Source: Actinacidiphila epipremni
GTDB taxonomy: Bacteria; Actinomycetota; Actinomycetes; Streptomycetales; Streptomycetaceae
DNA length: 64,000 nt
Assembly (NCBI RefSeq): GCF_012034175.1
Contig: NZ_JAATEJ010000013.1
Span: 124,001-188,000 of the forward strand
Direction of reading: 5' to 3'
A program made the position numbers and the translations under genes. Under the pieces are notes generated by a model. It did not search any database, had not been told where the DNA came from, and saw only the letters and a program-made list of their open reading frames with translations. This document shows, one piece after another, positions 42,401 through 49,348 of the stretch (its first letter is position 1; every line of letters starts with the position of its first letter).

Positions 42401-42500
42401 GGAGAACCCGGTGGACCGGATCGACCCCGCGCCCGACGGCGGCTACCCGCTGGAGCTGCGGCCCTTCCAGATCCGCACGCTCCGGCTGCGCAGGGCCTGA
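39405..42500 (+). CDS. GH38 alpha-mannosidase, canonical copy
   Basis: A 1031-residue cytosolic alpha-mannosidase. The zinc site is HAHIDSAWLW (H260, H262, D264), the nucleophile is D374 in VWLPDSFGYTAAYPQ, and the pocket loops SWNETNRLPHHTFHWEG, FPPVDTYNASL and FHDILPGSSIAWVHQE are all present, unlike the paralogue at 27692. Members of this class remove terminal alpha-mannose from imported oligosaccharides. GTG 39405 starts VHDDRHIVEERITKFL, matching the paralogue's beginning; an upstream start at 39312 would translate only the leader repeats. It lies 99 bases after the dehydrogenase gene, probably in the importer operon. Confidence 0.93.
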   Translation: MHDDRHIVEERITKFLSHVVRPALYRDPVDLDLAAWHVPGEPVPVADALAAAYEPVALGDTWGGPWSTSWLKAGGRVPREWAGQRVEAVFDLGFDPAKGPGGQAEGFVHDAAGSPVQGLHPHHRSVLIAEPAAGGEAVELLVELAANPMIEGAKSVGTRFGSKETAGTEHLYRLREAHLAVRDNTVWHLLHDMEVLDELMRELPAGSSRRHEILRALAHAIDAVDVSDVGGTAQAARDRLADVLSRPAYASAHTVTAVGHAHIDSAWLWPIRETVRKCARTFTNMTTLAEEYPELVFACSSAQQYAWMKERRPEIFERIKKAVTEGNWAPVGGMWVEADGNLPGGEALARQLVFGRRFFAAEFGIEQEGVWLPDSFGYTAAYPQLATLAGAKWFLTQKLSWNETNRLPHHTFHWEGIDGTRIFTHFPPVDTYNASLTGAELAHAERNFADKGAATRSLAPFGFGDGGGGPTREMLEKARRLRDLEGSTRVEVGGPAEFFAAARAEYERLPVWRGELYLENHRGTYTSQARTKHGNRRAEALLREAELWSVAAAVRTGAPYPYEQLESIWQRVLLHQFHDILPGSSIAWVHQEAEKVHGELQAELAGVIGAALAGGAGLAFFNAGPYARREVAVLPAGSGAEGGQELSDGRRAVLVEAPALGTGRAVDPSGLPAVAAQVAGDGTITLDNGVLRVRIDAQGLVRSAYDLRAGREAIAPGAAGNLLQLHPDDPNLWSAWNIDGYYRDTVKDLTEAESVELIESGPLLASVRVERAFGASRSVQHLELTAGSDRITVRTDIDWQERDTLLKAAWPVDVHAETEAAEIQFGHVRRPTHENTSWDAARFELWAHRWVQVGEHGWGAAVVNDSTYGHDVSRHTREDGGSTTTVRLSLLRSPHSPDPQADRGRHTFGYALVVGAGVGDAITAGYAVNLPLRPAGAAPAGGPALLTVDNPDITVETVKLADDRGGDVVVRLYESRGGTARGTLRADFAVAGAEVTDLLENPVDRIDPAPDGGYPLELRPFQIRTLRLRRA

Positions 42501-42547
42501 CCCCGCGCCCGCGGCGACCGCGCCGTCCGAGGGGGGCGGCGCGGCCC

Positions 42548-42574
42548 GCCGCCCCGCCCGCGCGGCGGGGCGGC
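42548..42574 (+). terminator. Hairpin after the GH38 gene
   Basis: Perfect 11-base arms (GCCGCCCCGCC at 42548-42558, complement at 42564-42574) with a five-base loop, 48 bases beyond the GH38 stop. Confidence 0.75.
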
Positions 42575-42610
42575 AGCACGACGCGTACGACCCGGGCCGT
42601 ACGACCTGCA

Positions 42611-42692
42611 CACCCGCACGAGAACGCACCACCCGCACGAGAGCGCACCGCCGCACGGCCTGCACGACCCGCACGGCCTGCACGACCCGCAC
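42611..42692 (+). repeat. 19-bp and 18-bp tandem repeats
   Basis: CACCCGCACGAGARCGCAC occurs at 42611 and 42630, then GGCCTGCACGACCCGCAC is repeated perfectly at 42657-42674 and 42675-42692. They fill the gap between the terminator and the ribosome site of the beta-helix gene. Confidence 0.85.
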
Positions 42693-42738
42693 GACCCCTG
42701 ACCCGCACACCTCGTCGCGACCTTCGGAGGTTGTCCCC

Positions 42739-45700
42739 GTGCCACCCAGACGACGTTTCCGCTTGCGGGCGCTGCTGCGCGCCCCCGCGCTGCTGCTGCT
42801 CGCCGCGGTGGCGCTGCTGCTGCCGGCCTCGCTGCCGGCGTCGGCCGCCGCGCCCACGCTCTATCCGCTGGGGGTCGGCGCCGACCTCGGCCCCACGCCC
42901 TTCACGCTGGGCCTGACCGCGACCGCCGGGGACGACCCCGGCGCGCTGCGGACCGGCACGCAGGACGGCACGCCCTACTGGCGTACCGATGTCGCCGGCG
43001 GCGCCGGCTACCTGGCGTTCGACCTCGACCAGGACTACACCGACTCGGTGACGGCCGGTCAGCTCACCGTCGCCGTCACCTACCTCGACAGCGGCAGCGG
43101 CGAGCTGACGCTGAGCCGCGGCGGCGGCCAGCAGCTCGGTGAGGTCGCGCTCGGCGACTCCGGCGCCTTCACCACCGAGGCATTCACCGTCCCCGCCGAC
43201 TTCTCCGCCGGCCGCGAGCTGCGGATCGCCGGCACCGACGGCGGCTCCCCCGCCGACGTCACGGTCGCCGCCGTACGGGTCGCCGCCGGGCTCTCGGTGG
43301 ACCTCGGCGCCACCGTCGACGAGCACGGCATCGCGCCGCGCGCCGGCGACAACGACTCCCACCTGGTCACCGGCGTGGTCGACGGCCGCGGCTACTGGCA
43401 GACCGACCAGAGCAACCCGGGCGCCGAGACCGGCTTCTTCTACATGAACGCCGACGACACCGTCGTCTACGACACCACCGACCCGGTCGCCGTCAGCATC
43501 GACTACTACGACCAGGGCAACGGCAAGATCCAGCTGGAATACGACTCCCCGGGCGACACCATCCCGCAGATGTTCAAGAAGTCGCCGCAGTTCACCTACG
43601 GCGACTCGGGGACGTGGAAGACCCACACCTTCCTGCTGGACGACGCGATCCTCACCAACCGCTCCAACGGCTCGGACTTCCGCATCACCACCGGCGACAC
43701 CAAGACCGAGCTCAAGGTCGCCCGGGTGATCGTGACCGCGCTGCCCAAGGCGCTCGACCCGACGACGGGCCTGAAGCAGCTCGTCGCCCAGGCCGACCTC
43801 GCCTACTCCGCCGCCCGCGAGGGCACCCGCGACGGGCAGTACCCGGCCGGCGCCAAGGAGGCGCTGAAGCAGGCCGCCGACTCCGCCCGCGCGGTGGCGG
43901 ACGGCACGGGCGTCACCGACGAGCAGGCGCGTACCGCCTTCCACGCGCTCCAGGCCGCACTCGACGCCTTCCGCGCGCAGGCCGTCGACACCGACCTGGC
44001 GCACCTGGGCACCGCCACCGCCTCCAGCAGCGCGGCCGGCTCCTCGCCCGCCGCGGCCATCGACGGCGACGGCGGCACCGCCTGGACCAGCGGCGACGCC
44101 GGCAAGGGCGAGACCTTCACGGTGGACCTGGGCGCCGCCAAGCGCTTTGACCAGGTGCGGACGATCTGGCAGGGCGACTTCGCCTGGGACTACACCGTGC
44201 GGGTCTCCTCCGACGGTACGCACTTCCGCGACGCCGGCCGCAGCGGCGCCACCGGCTCGGGCTCCGCCACGAACACCGCCTTCCCGGCGACCACCGCCCG
44301 CTACGTACGGCTGGTGATCACCGGTTACGCGCCGGGCGCCACGAAGGTGGGCCTGAACCAGCTGGAGGTGCGGCTGCGGCCGGCGGCGACGCCCAAGCCG
44401 GTGCTCGTCCACACCCGCTACCCCTCCCCCGACCCGGTGGTCGCGGACTTCGACGTACGCAGCTTCGGCGCCGACGCCACCGGCCGCAAGGACGCCACCG
44501 CGGCCGTGCAGGCGGCCCTCTACGCCTGCCAGGACGCCGGCGGCGGCACGGTGTGGCTGGGCGCGGGCACCTACCGCGTCACCACCACCGTGGAGGTGCC
44601 GGCCTTCTGCTCGCTGCGCGGCGACCGGCGCGACCCGGACCACGGCTCGGGCGGCTACGGCACGGTGATCAGCGCGGACCTGCCGGCCGGCGCGGACGGG
44701 CCGGTGCTCTTCCGGATCGGCGGCAGCGCCTCGGTGCAGGGCGTGACCACCTACTACCCGCGGCAGAGCGCCACGCACCCGGTGCCGTACAACTACACCT
44801 TCGAGATCCCCGGTTCGGCGTGGCAGAGCGACGCCAACTTCATGATGGGGACGGTCGCGCACGTCACGATGCTCAACTCGTACCAGGGCATCGGCATCTC
44901 CACCAAGCCCGACGACCGCGGACGGCCCGCGGTGCAGGGGCAGGTGCACGAGTCGGCGACGGTCGACGACGTCAAGGGCACGGTGCTCCAGGCCGGCGTG
45001 ACCGCCTACAACGGCTCGGACGTGGGCACCTGGAGCGGGGTCACCTTCTCCAACTCCTATTGGGCGAAGGCTCCTTCGGCCTACCACCCGCCCAAGCGGG
45101 CGGCGCTGGACGGCTGGACGCGCGCGAACGCCACCGGCATGGTGCTCGGTGACCTGGAATGGGACCAGTTCTCGCGCATCTCGCTGGCGGACTTCCACAT
45201 CGGCATCCAGACGGTGAAGGGCCAACGGGCCACCTTCGTCGGCGCGTTCCTGGACACCTCGGTGGTCCGCACCGATGTCGCGCTCCAGGTGGACGACGTC
45301 GACAGCCGCTGGGGCATGTCCTTCGCCGGCGGCACCTTGCAGGGCAGCACCGCCTCGATCCGCAACAACGCCTCGGGATACGTGAAGGTCACCGGCACCG
45401 CGCTGAGCGGCCCCACGTCCGGCACGGTGGTGCGGATGCCCGGCACCGTCCCGGCGTCCCCGGCCGCCACCGCCGACCCGGCGCCGAGGCGGCAGGCGCT
45501 GTACGTCGCCAACTCGGTGCCGCACGGCGTGGGTTACCAGCCGGCGGCCGACGCGACGGCGCCGTTGCAGAAGCTGCTGGACCGGGCCGGCCGGGAGGGC
45601 GGCGGCACCGTCTACCTGCCCGCGGGCTGGTACCGCCTCGGCGGCCATGTCACCGTCCCGGCCGGCGTGGAGCTGCGCGGCGCCGCCGCCTCGCCCAACC

Positions 45701-46671
45701 GCGACGAGGGCGGCGACAGCGGCGGCACCGTGCTGTTCGCCTACGAGGGCCGGGACACCGCGAGCCCGGACACCGCCACCGCGCTGGTCACCCTGGCCGG
45801 CGACCGGTCGGGCGTACGCGGCCTGCGGGTCTTCCACCCGGGCAACAACCCGGCCGACGGCTACGTCCCCTACCCGTACGCCGTCCGCGGCGCGGGCAAG
45901 GGCACGTATGTCGTGAACGTGACGATGACCAACACCTGGAACGGCATCGACCTCGGCTCGCCGCGGGCCGACGGCTTCGTCGTGCACAAGGTGGGCGGAG
46001 TGTTCCTGCACCGGGGCATCAACGTCGGCGCCAACCACGGCGGTTCGGTCGACGGGGTGCTCAGCAACGGCAACGCCGTCAACCGCACCGGCTTCGACCT
46101 GCCGGGCTGGGGCCTGGGAAGCAACCTCTTCCCGCAGACCATCGACGGCGTCACGCGCAAGAACACCGACCTGGTGCATGTCGCGGGCGCCCGCGGCCTG
46201 ACCGTCCTGGACGTCTTCGGCTACGGCATGCACAACGGCCTGGTCGTGGACTCCGGTGACGTGCACGCCTTCAACCTCGGCACGGACAACCTCGGCGACG
46301 GCGGCTACACCGTCAAGGCCGGCCCGTCCGCGACCGTACGGGCGGTCGACGTGCTGCGCTACAACGGCACGACGTACACCGGGCCGGCCAGGCTCGACAA
46401 CATCATGGTCATCAACGTCGTGCAGCAGGCGGTCGCGGCGAGCGCGTCGCCGGCCGCCGGCGGCACGGTGCGGCTGACCGGCAACGCCACCGAGCCGGGC
46501 CGCTACGAGAAGGGCGACACGGTGACCGCCACCGCGGTGCCGGCCCGCGGCTACCGGCTGCTCGGCTGGCTGCTGGACGGCACGCAGGTCCCTGCGGACG
46601 GCGCCTCGCTGAGCGTGCCGGTGACGGGTGACCGTACGGTGGTCGCGGAGTTCGGCCCGCTCGCGGGCTGA
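42739..46671 (+). CDS. Secreted multidomain protein with two right-handed beta-helix domains
   Basis: A 1310-residue exported protein with a signal peptide (residues 1-37, ending PASLPASAAA). Two beta-sandwich segments follow (about 38-335), then a FIVAR-type helical motif (about 342-414), an F5/8 type C (discoidin) domain (424-546, ATASSSAAGSSPAAAIDGD to GLNQLEVRL), a pectate-lyase-3 beta-helix (from 569, DFDVRSFGADATGRKDATAA), a second one (from 922, GGGTVYLPAGWYRL) and a C-terminal InlB B-repeat-like domain (1243-1306, YEKGDTVTATAVPARGYRLLGW). Paired beta-helices are the GH55 architecture (exo-beta-1,3-glucanase), but catalytic residues were not identified, so activity is unproven. GTG 42739 has GGAGG eight bases ahead. 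Confidence 0.85.
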   Translation: MPPRRRFRLRALLRAPALLLLAAVALLLPASLPASAAAPTLYPLGVGADLGPTPFTLGLTATAGDDPGALRTGTQDGTPYWRTDVAGGAGYLAFDLDQDYTDSVTAGQLTVAVTYLDSGSGELTLSRGGGQQLGEVALGDSGAFTTEAFTVPADFSAGRELRIAGTDGGSPADVTVAAVRVAAGLSVDLGATVDEHGIAPRAGDNDSHLVTGVVDGRGYWQTDQSNPGAETGFFYMNADDTVVYDTTDPVAVSIDYYDQGNGKIQLEYDSPGDTIPQMFKKSPQFTYGDSGTWKTHTFLLDDAILTNRSNGSDFRITTGDTKTELKVARVIVTALPKALDPTTGLKQLVAQADLAYSAAREGTRDGQYPAGAKEALKQAADSARAVADGTGVTDEQARTAFHALQAALDAFRAQAVDTDLAHLGTATASSSAAGSSPAAAIDGDGGTAWTSGDAGKGETFTVDLGAAKRFDQVRTIWQGDFAWDYTVRVSSDGTHFRDAGRSGATGSGSATNTAFPATTARYVRLVITGYAPGATKVGLNQLEVRLRPAATPKPVLVHTRYPSPDPVVADFDVRSFGADATGRKDATAAVQAALYACQDAGGGTVWLGAGTYRVTTTVEVPAFCSLRGDRRDPDHGSGGYGTVISADLPAGADGPVLFRIGGSASVQGVTTYYPRQSATHPVPYNYTFEIPGSAWQSDANFMMGTVAHVTMLNSYQGIGISTKPDDRGRPAVQGQVHESATVDDVKGTVLQAGVTAYNGSDVGTWSGVTFSNSYWAKAPSAYHPPKRAALDGWTRANATGMVLGDLEWDQFSRISLADFHIGIQTVKGQRATFVGAFLDTSVVRTDVALQVDDVDSRWGMSFAGGTLQGSTASIRNNASGYVKVTGTALSGPTSGTVVRMPGTVPASPAATADPAPRRQALYVANSVPHGVGYQPAADATAPLQKLLDRAGREGGGTVYLPAGWYRLGGHVTVPAGVELRGAAASPNRDEGGDSGGTVLFAYEGRDTASPDTATALVTLAGDRSGVRGLRVFHPGNNPADGYVPYPYAVRGAGKGTYVVNVTMTNTWNGIDLGSPRADGFVVHKVGGVFLHRGINVGANHGGSVDGVLSNGNAVNRTGFDLPGWGLGSNLFPQTIDGVTRKNTDLVHVAGARGLTVLDVFGYGMHNGLVVDSGDVHAFNLGTDNLGDGGYTVKAGPSATVRAVDVLRYNGTTYTGPARLDNIMVINVVQQAVAASASPAAGGTVRLTGNATEPGRYEKGDTVTATAVPARGYRLLGWLLDGTQVPADGASLSVPVTGDRTVVAEFGPLAG

Positions 46672-46681
46672 GGTGACGTAG

Positions 46682-46713
46682 GCCCGGGTGGTCCGCCGGT
46701 GCGGATCGCCCGG
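46682..46713. terminator. Hairpin between convergent genes
   Basis: Fourteen-base arms with two wobble pairs (CCCGGGTGGTCCGC at 46682-46695, partner at 46700-46713) and a four-base loop, 10 bases after the beta-helix gene and 20 before the end of thymidine kinase. Confidence 0.7.
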
Positions 46714-46732
46714 GTCTTCGCCGTCGGCCGGG

Positions 46733-47380
46733 TCAGGCCGGCGGCACCGGTAGGACGTCCGGGGACAGCGCCGCCGCGCCCGCCGAGGCGGCCGTCATCC
46801 GGCGCCGGTGGTGGCGGCGGCACAGCACCTCGTAGCCGATCTCCGCGGCCTGGTCGACGTCCCCGACGACCACCTGCGCGCCCTCCACGACCATCTGGCC
46901 GCCGACGGTACGGGCGTTGTGGGTGGCGCGGGCGCCGCACCAGCACAGCGCCTCGACCTGCAACGCCTGGACGCGGTCGGCGAGTTCGATGAGGCGCTGG
47001 GAGCCGGGGAAGAGCCGGGTGCGGAAGTCGGTGGTGATGCCGAAGGCGTAGACGTCCATCTCCAGCTCGTCGACCGCGCGGGCGAGCTGGTCGATCTGCT
47101 CCGGCGCGAGGAACTGCGCCTCGTCCACGACCGTGAAGTCCACCCGGCCGCCGCGGCTTATCAGGCCGACCAGATGCGCGTACAGGTCCATGCCGGCGGT
47201 GACCTCGGTGGCGTCGGTGACCAGGCCCAGCCGCGAGGACAGCTTGCCCTCGCCGGCCCGGTCGTCCTTGGTGAAGATCACCGCCCGCAGGCCGCGGGAG
47301 GCGCGGTTGTGGACGATCTGCAGGGCGAGCGTGCTCTTGCCGCAGTCCATCGTTCCGGAGAAGAAGACCAGCTCGGGCAT
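46733..47380 (-). CDS. tdk: Thymidine kinase, type II
   Basis: A 215-residue tetrameric-type thymidine kinase that phosphorylates thymidine for salvage. The P-loop is SGTMDCGKST (residues 8-17), the lid-proximal aspartate region reads TVVDEAQFLAPEQ, and the C-terminal zinc pair sites are CWCG and CRRH. ATG 47380 places the P-loop at the usual distance; an ATG nine bases upstream is also possible. It is separated from the phosphatase gene by 71 bases that include a run of nine G. Confidence 0.95.
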   Translation of the reverse strand: MPELVFFSGTMDCGKSTLALQIVHNRASRGLRAVIFTKDDRAGEGKLSSRLGLVTDATEVTAGMDLYAHLVGLISRGGRVDFTVVDEAQFLAPEQIDQLARAVDELEMDVYAFGITTDFRTRLFPGSQRLIELADRVQALQVEALCWCGARATHNARTVGGQMVVEGAQVVVGDVDQAAEIGYEVLCRRHHRRRMTAASAGAAALSPDVLPVPPA

Positions 47381-47451
47381 GGGTGGGACGGCGGCCTTTC
47401 GGACGGGGACGGGACGGCTGGGATCGTTTGCGGGGGGGGGCGGGACAGGCG

Positions 47452-48648
47452 TCAGGTGCGCACTTCCAGCAGCGGCACGAGCTGTTCGACGGCGGCCATC
47501 GAGCCGTGCAGGCCGGTCATCCTGGACTCCCCCGGCTCGGTGCGGTGGGCCACGACGGCGATGTCGTCGCGGGCGACGGCGACCACGTCGCCGATCCGGC
47601 CGAGCACCCGCGGCTCGACGGCCGGCCCGAACCAGCCCGCCGCCACCGCCTCGTCGCGGCTCGCCACCCACATCCGGTCGCCCAGCACCTCGCGCCACAC
47701 CGCGAGCACGTCGGCTGCGGCGCCCGGTACCGCGTACAGATGCCGGGCCCGGCCCTCGCCGCCGAGGACGGCGACCCCGGCGCGCAGCTCCCAGTCCTCG
47801 TCGAAGTCGATCCGCGACTCCTCGTCGAAGGGCACGTCGATCATGCCGTGGTCGGCGGTGACGTAGAGGACCGAGCGCGGCGGCAGCCGGTCGGCGAGCC
47901 GCTGCGCGAGCCGGTCGACCAGCATCAGCTGCCCGCGCCAGGCGTCGGAGTCCACGCCGTGGCGGTGGCCCATGCCGTCCACCTCGCTGTAGTACGTGTA
48001 CACCAGCGAGCGGCCGGCGGCGCCGAGCCGCTCGGCGGCCAGGTCCATCCGCTCCTCGCCGGTGAGCCGGCCGAGGAACGAGCCGCCGGACAGGGCGACC
48101 TTCGTCAGCGGCGTCTGCGCGAAGGTCGGCGAGGACACCTGGCAGGTGGCGACGCCCGCGGCGTCCGCGAGCGCGAAGACGGTGGGGTGCGGCTGCCACA
48201 CCGCGGGCGCGGTCCAGGGCGTCCAGCGCAGCTGGTTCATCAGCTCGCCGGTGGCCGGGTTGAGCGCGGTGTAGCCGGGCAGGCCGTGCACGCCGGGCGG
48301 CAGGCCGGTGCCGACCGAGGCGAGCGAGGTCGCGGTGGTCGCGGGGAAGCCGGCGGTGAGCGGGCGCCCGGTGCCGCCCAGCGAACTGCCGAGCAGCGAG
48401 GTGAGGAACGGGGCCTCGTCCGGGTGCCGGGTGATCAGCTCCCAGCCGAGCCCGTCGACGAGGAAGACGCACACCCGGTCGGCGGGCGCGAGCTCCAGGC
48501 CGGTCGGGGGCAGGCCGGGGATGCCGAAGCCGGCGAGGGCGGCGGGGAGCACATCGCTGAGCGACGCCTGCCCGTAGGCGGGCACGGGGGCGGTGTGTGG
48601 GTCGAGCGGTACGGGCCGGCCGGCGCTGTCGTGGACGGGCTGGGCCAT
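47452..48648 (-). CDS. Alkaline-phosphatase superfamily protein (nucleotide pyrophosphatase type)
   Basis: A 398-residue protein. Metal-site motifs of the superfamily appear: VFLVDGLGWELI at the N-terminus, a threonine nucleophile region GFPATTATSLASVGTGLPPGVHG, a middle DGMGHRHGVDSDAW and the C-terminal TADHGMIDVP. This matches phosphodiesterase/nucleotide pyrophosphatase-like enzymes. ATG 48648 overlaps the DUF5998 stop as TGATG, so the two form an operon reading into thymidine kinase. Substrate is not defined. Confidence 0.92.
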   Translation of the reverse strand: MAQPVHDSAGRPVPLDPHTAPVPAYGQASLSDVLPAALAGFGIPGLPPTGLELAPADRVCVFLVDGLGWELITRHPDEAPFLTSLLGSSLGGTGRPLTAGFPATTATSLASVGTGLPPGVHGLPGYTALNPATGELMNQLRWTPWTAPAVWQPHPTVFALADAAGVATCQVSSPTFAQTPLTKVALSGGSFLGRLTGEERMDLAAERLGAAGRSLVYTYYSEVDGMGHRHGVDSDAWRGQLMLVDRLAQRLADRLPPRSVLYVTADHGMIDVPFDEESRIDFDEDWELRAGVAVLGGEGRARHLYAVPGAAADVLAVWREVLGDRMWVASRDEAVAAGWFGPAVEPRVLGRIGDVVAVARDDIAVVAHRTEPGESRMTGLHGSMAAVEQLVPLLEVRT

Positions 48649-49232
48649 CAGGCGACGGCCGCGGTGGCCTCGGACAGCGCCTGGGCGAAGGCCAGCGCCT
48701 GGCGTACGGTGTCCGGCCCGTCGCCCGCCTCGCTGACCCGCAGCGACAGGTCGTCGGCGGTGGAGGAGCCGGTGTAGCCGTGGTCGGCCTCGCAGTTGGG
48801 GTCGCCGCACGCGGCGGGCTCCAGGTCGATCCGGGACACCGCGCCCCAGCCGATGGTCAGCACGACCTCGCGCGGCAGCGTGCCCGGGGTGTACGACTCG
48901 GGGTTGGCGACCACCCGGCTCACCACGACCGAGGAGATCCGGCCGATCTTGACCGACTCCGTCGAGGTCGTGGCGTAGGGGGTCGGCGAGGAGTCGTCGT
49001 CGGCCTGCTCGTCGGTGTGGCTGACGATGAAGCGGCTCTCGGTGAGCACCAGGACGGTGACGTGCCGGCGGACCTCGTTGGCGTCGAAGGTGGTCTCCTG
49101 GTGCACCAGGTACGACGTGACGGGCTCCTGCCCGACGGCCGCCTCCACCGCCTCGGACACGAGCGCCGGATAGTACCCGCTGCGCTCGATCGCCGTACGC
49201 AGTCCCTGCACCGAGATCCCGGTCTTCGCCAT
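48648..49232 (-). CDS. DUF5998 family protein
   Basis: A 194-residue acidic protein without membrane segments. Features are SYLVHQETTFDANEVRRHVTVLVLTESRFIVSHTD at the centre and a cysteine-containing loop ACGDPNCEADHGYTG that could hold a metal. ATG 49232 gives MAKTGISVQGLRTAI, a typical start; an ATG nine bases upstream would only add MVG. This actinobacterial family always seems to lie next to the phosphatase gene as I recall. Function unknown. Confidence 0.85.
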   Translation of the reverse strand: MAKTGISVQGLRTAIERSGYYPALVSEAVEAAVGQEPVTSYLVHQETTFDANEVRRHVTVLVLTESRFIVSHTDEQADDDSSPTPYATTSTESVKIGRISSVVVSRVVANPESYTPGTLPREVVLTIGWGAVSRIDLEPAACGDPNCEADHGYTGSSTADDLSLRVSEAGDGPDTVRQALAFAQALSEATAAVA

Positions 49233-49348
49233 GCCCACCATCCTAGGGGGTCTGCCCGGGGTCGCCGCGGAGGATGCAGCGGGGCCGCCGGTGCGCCCGC
49301 GGCGGCGTGCCCGGGGCGGCGACGCAGGACGGGACCCGGGGCGGCGGC

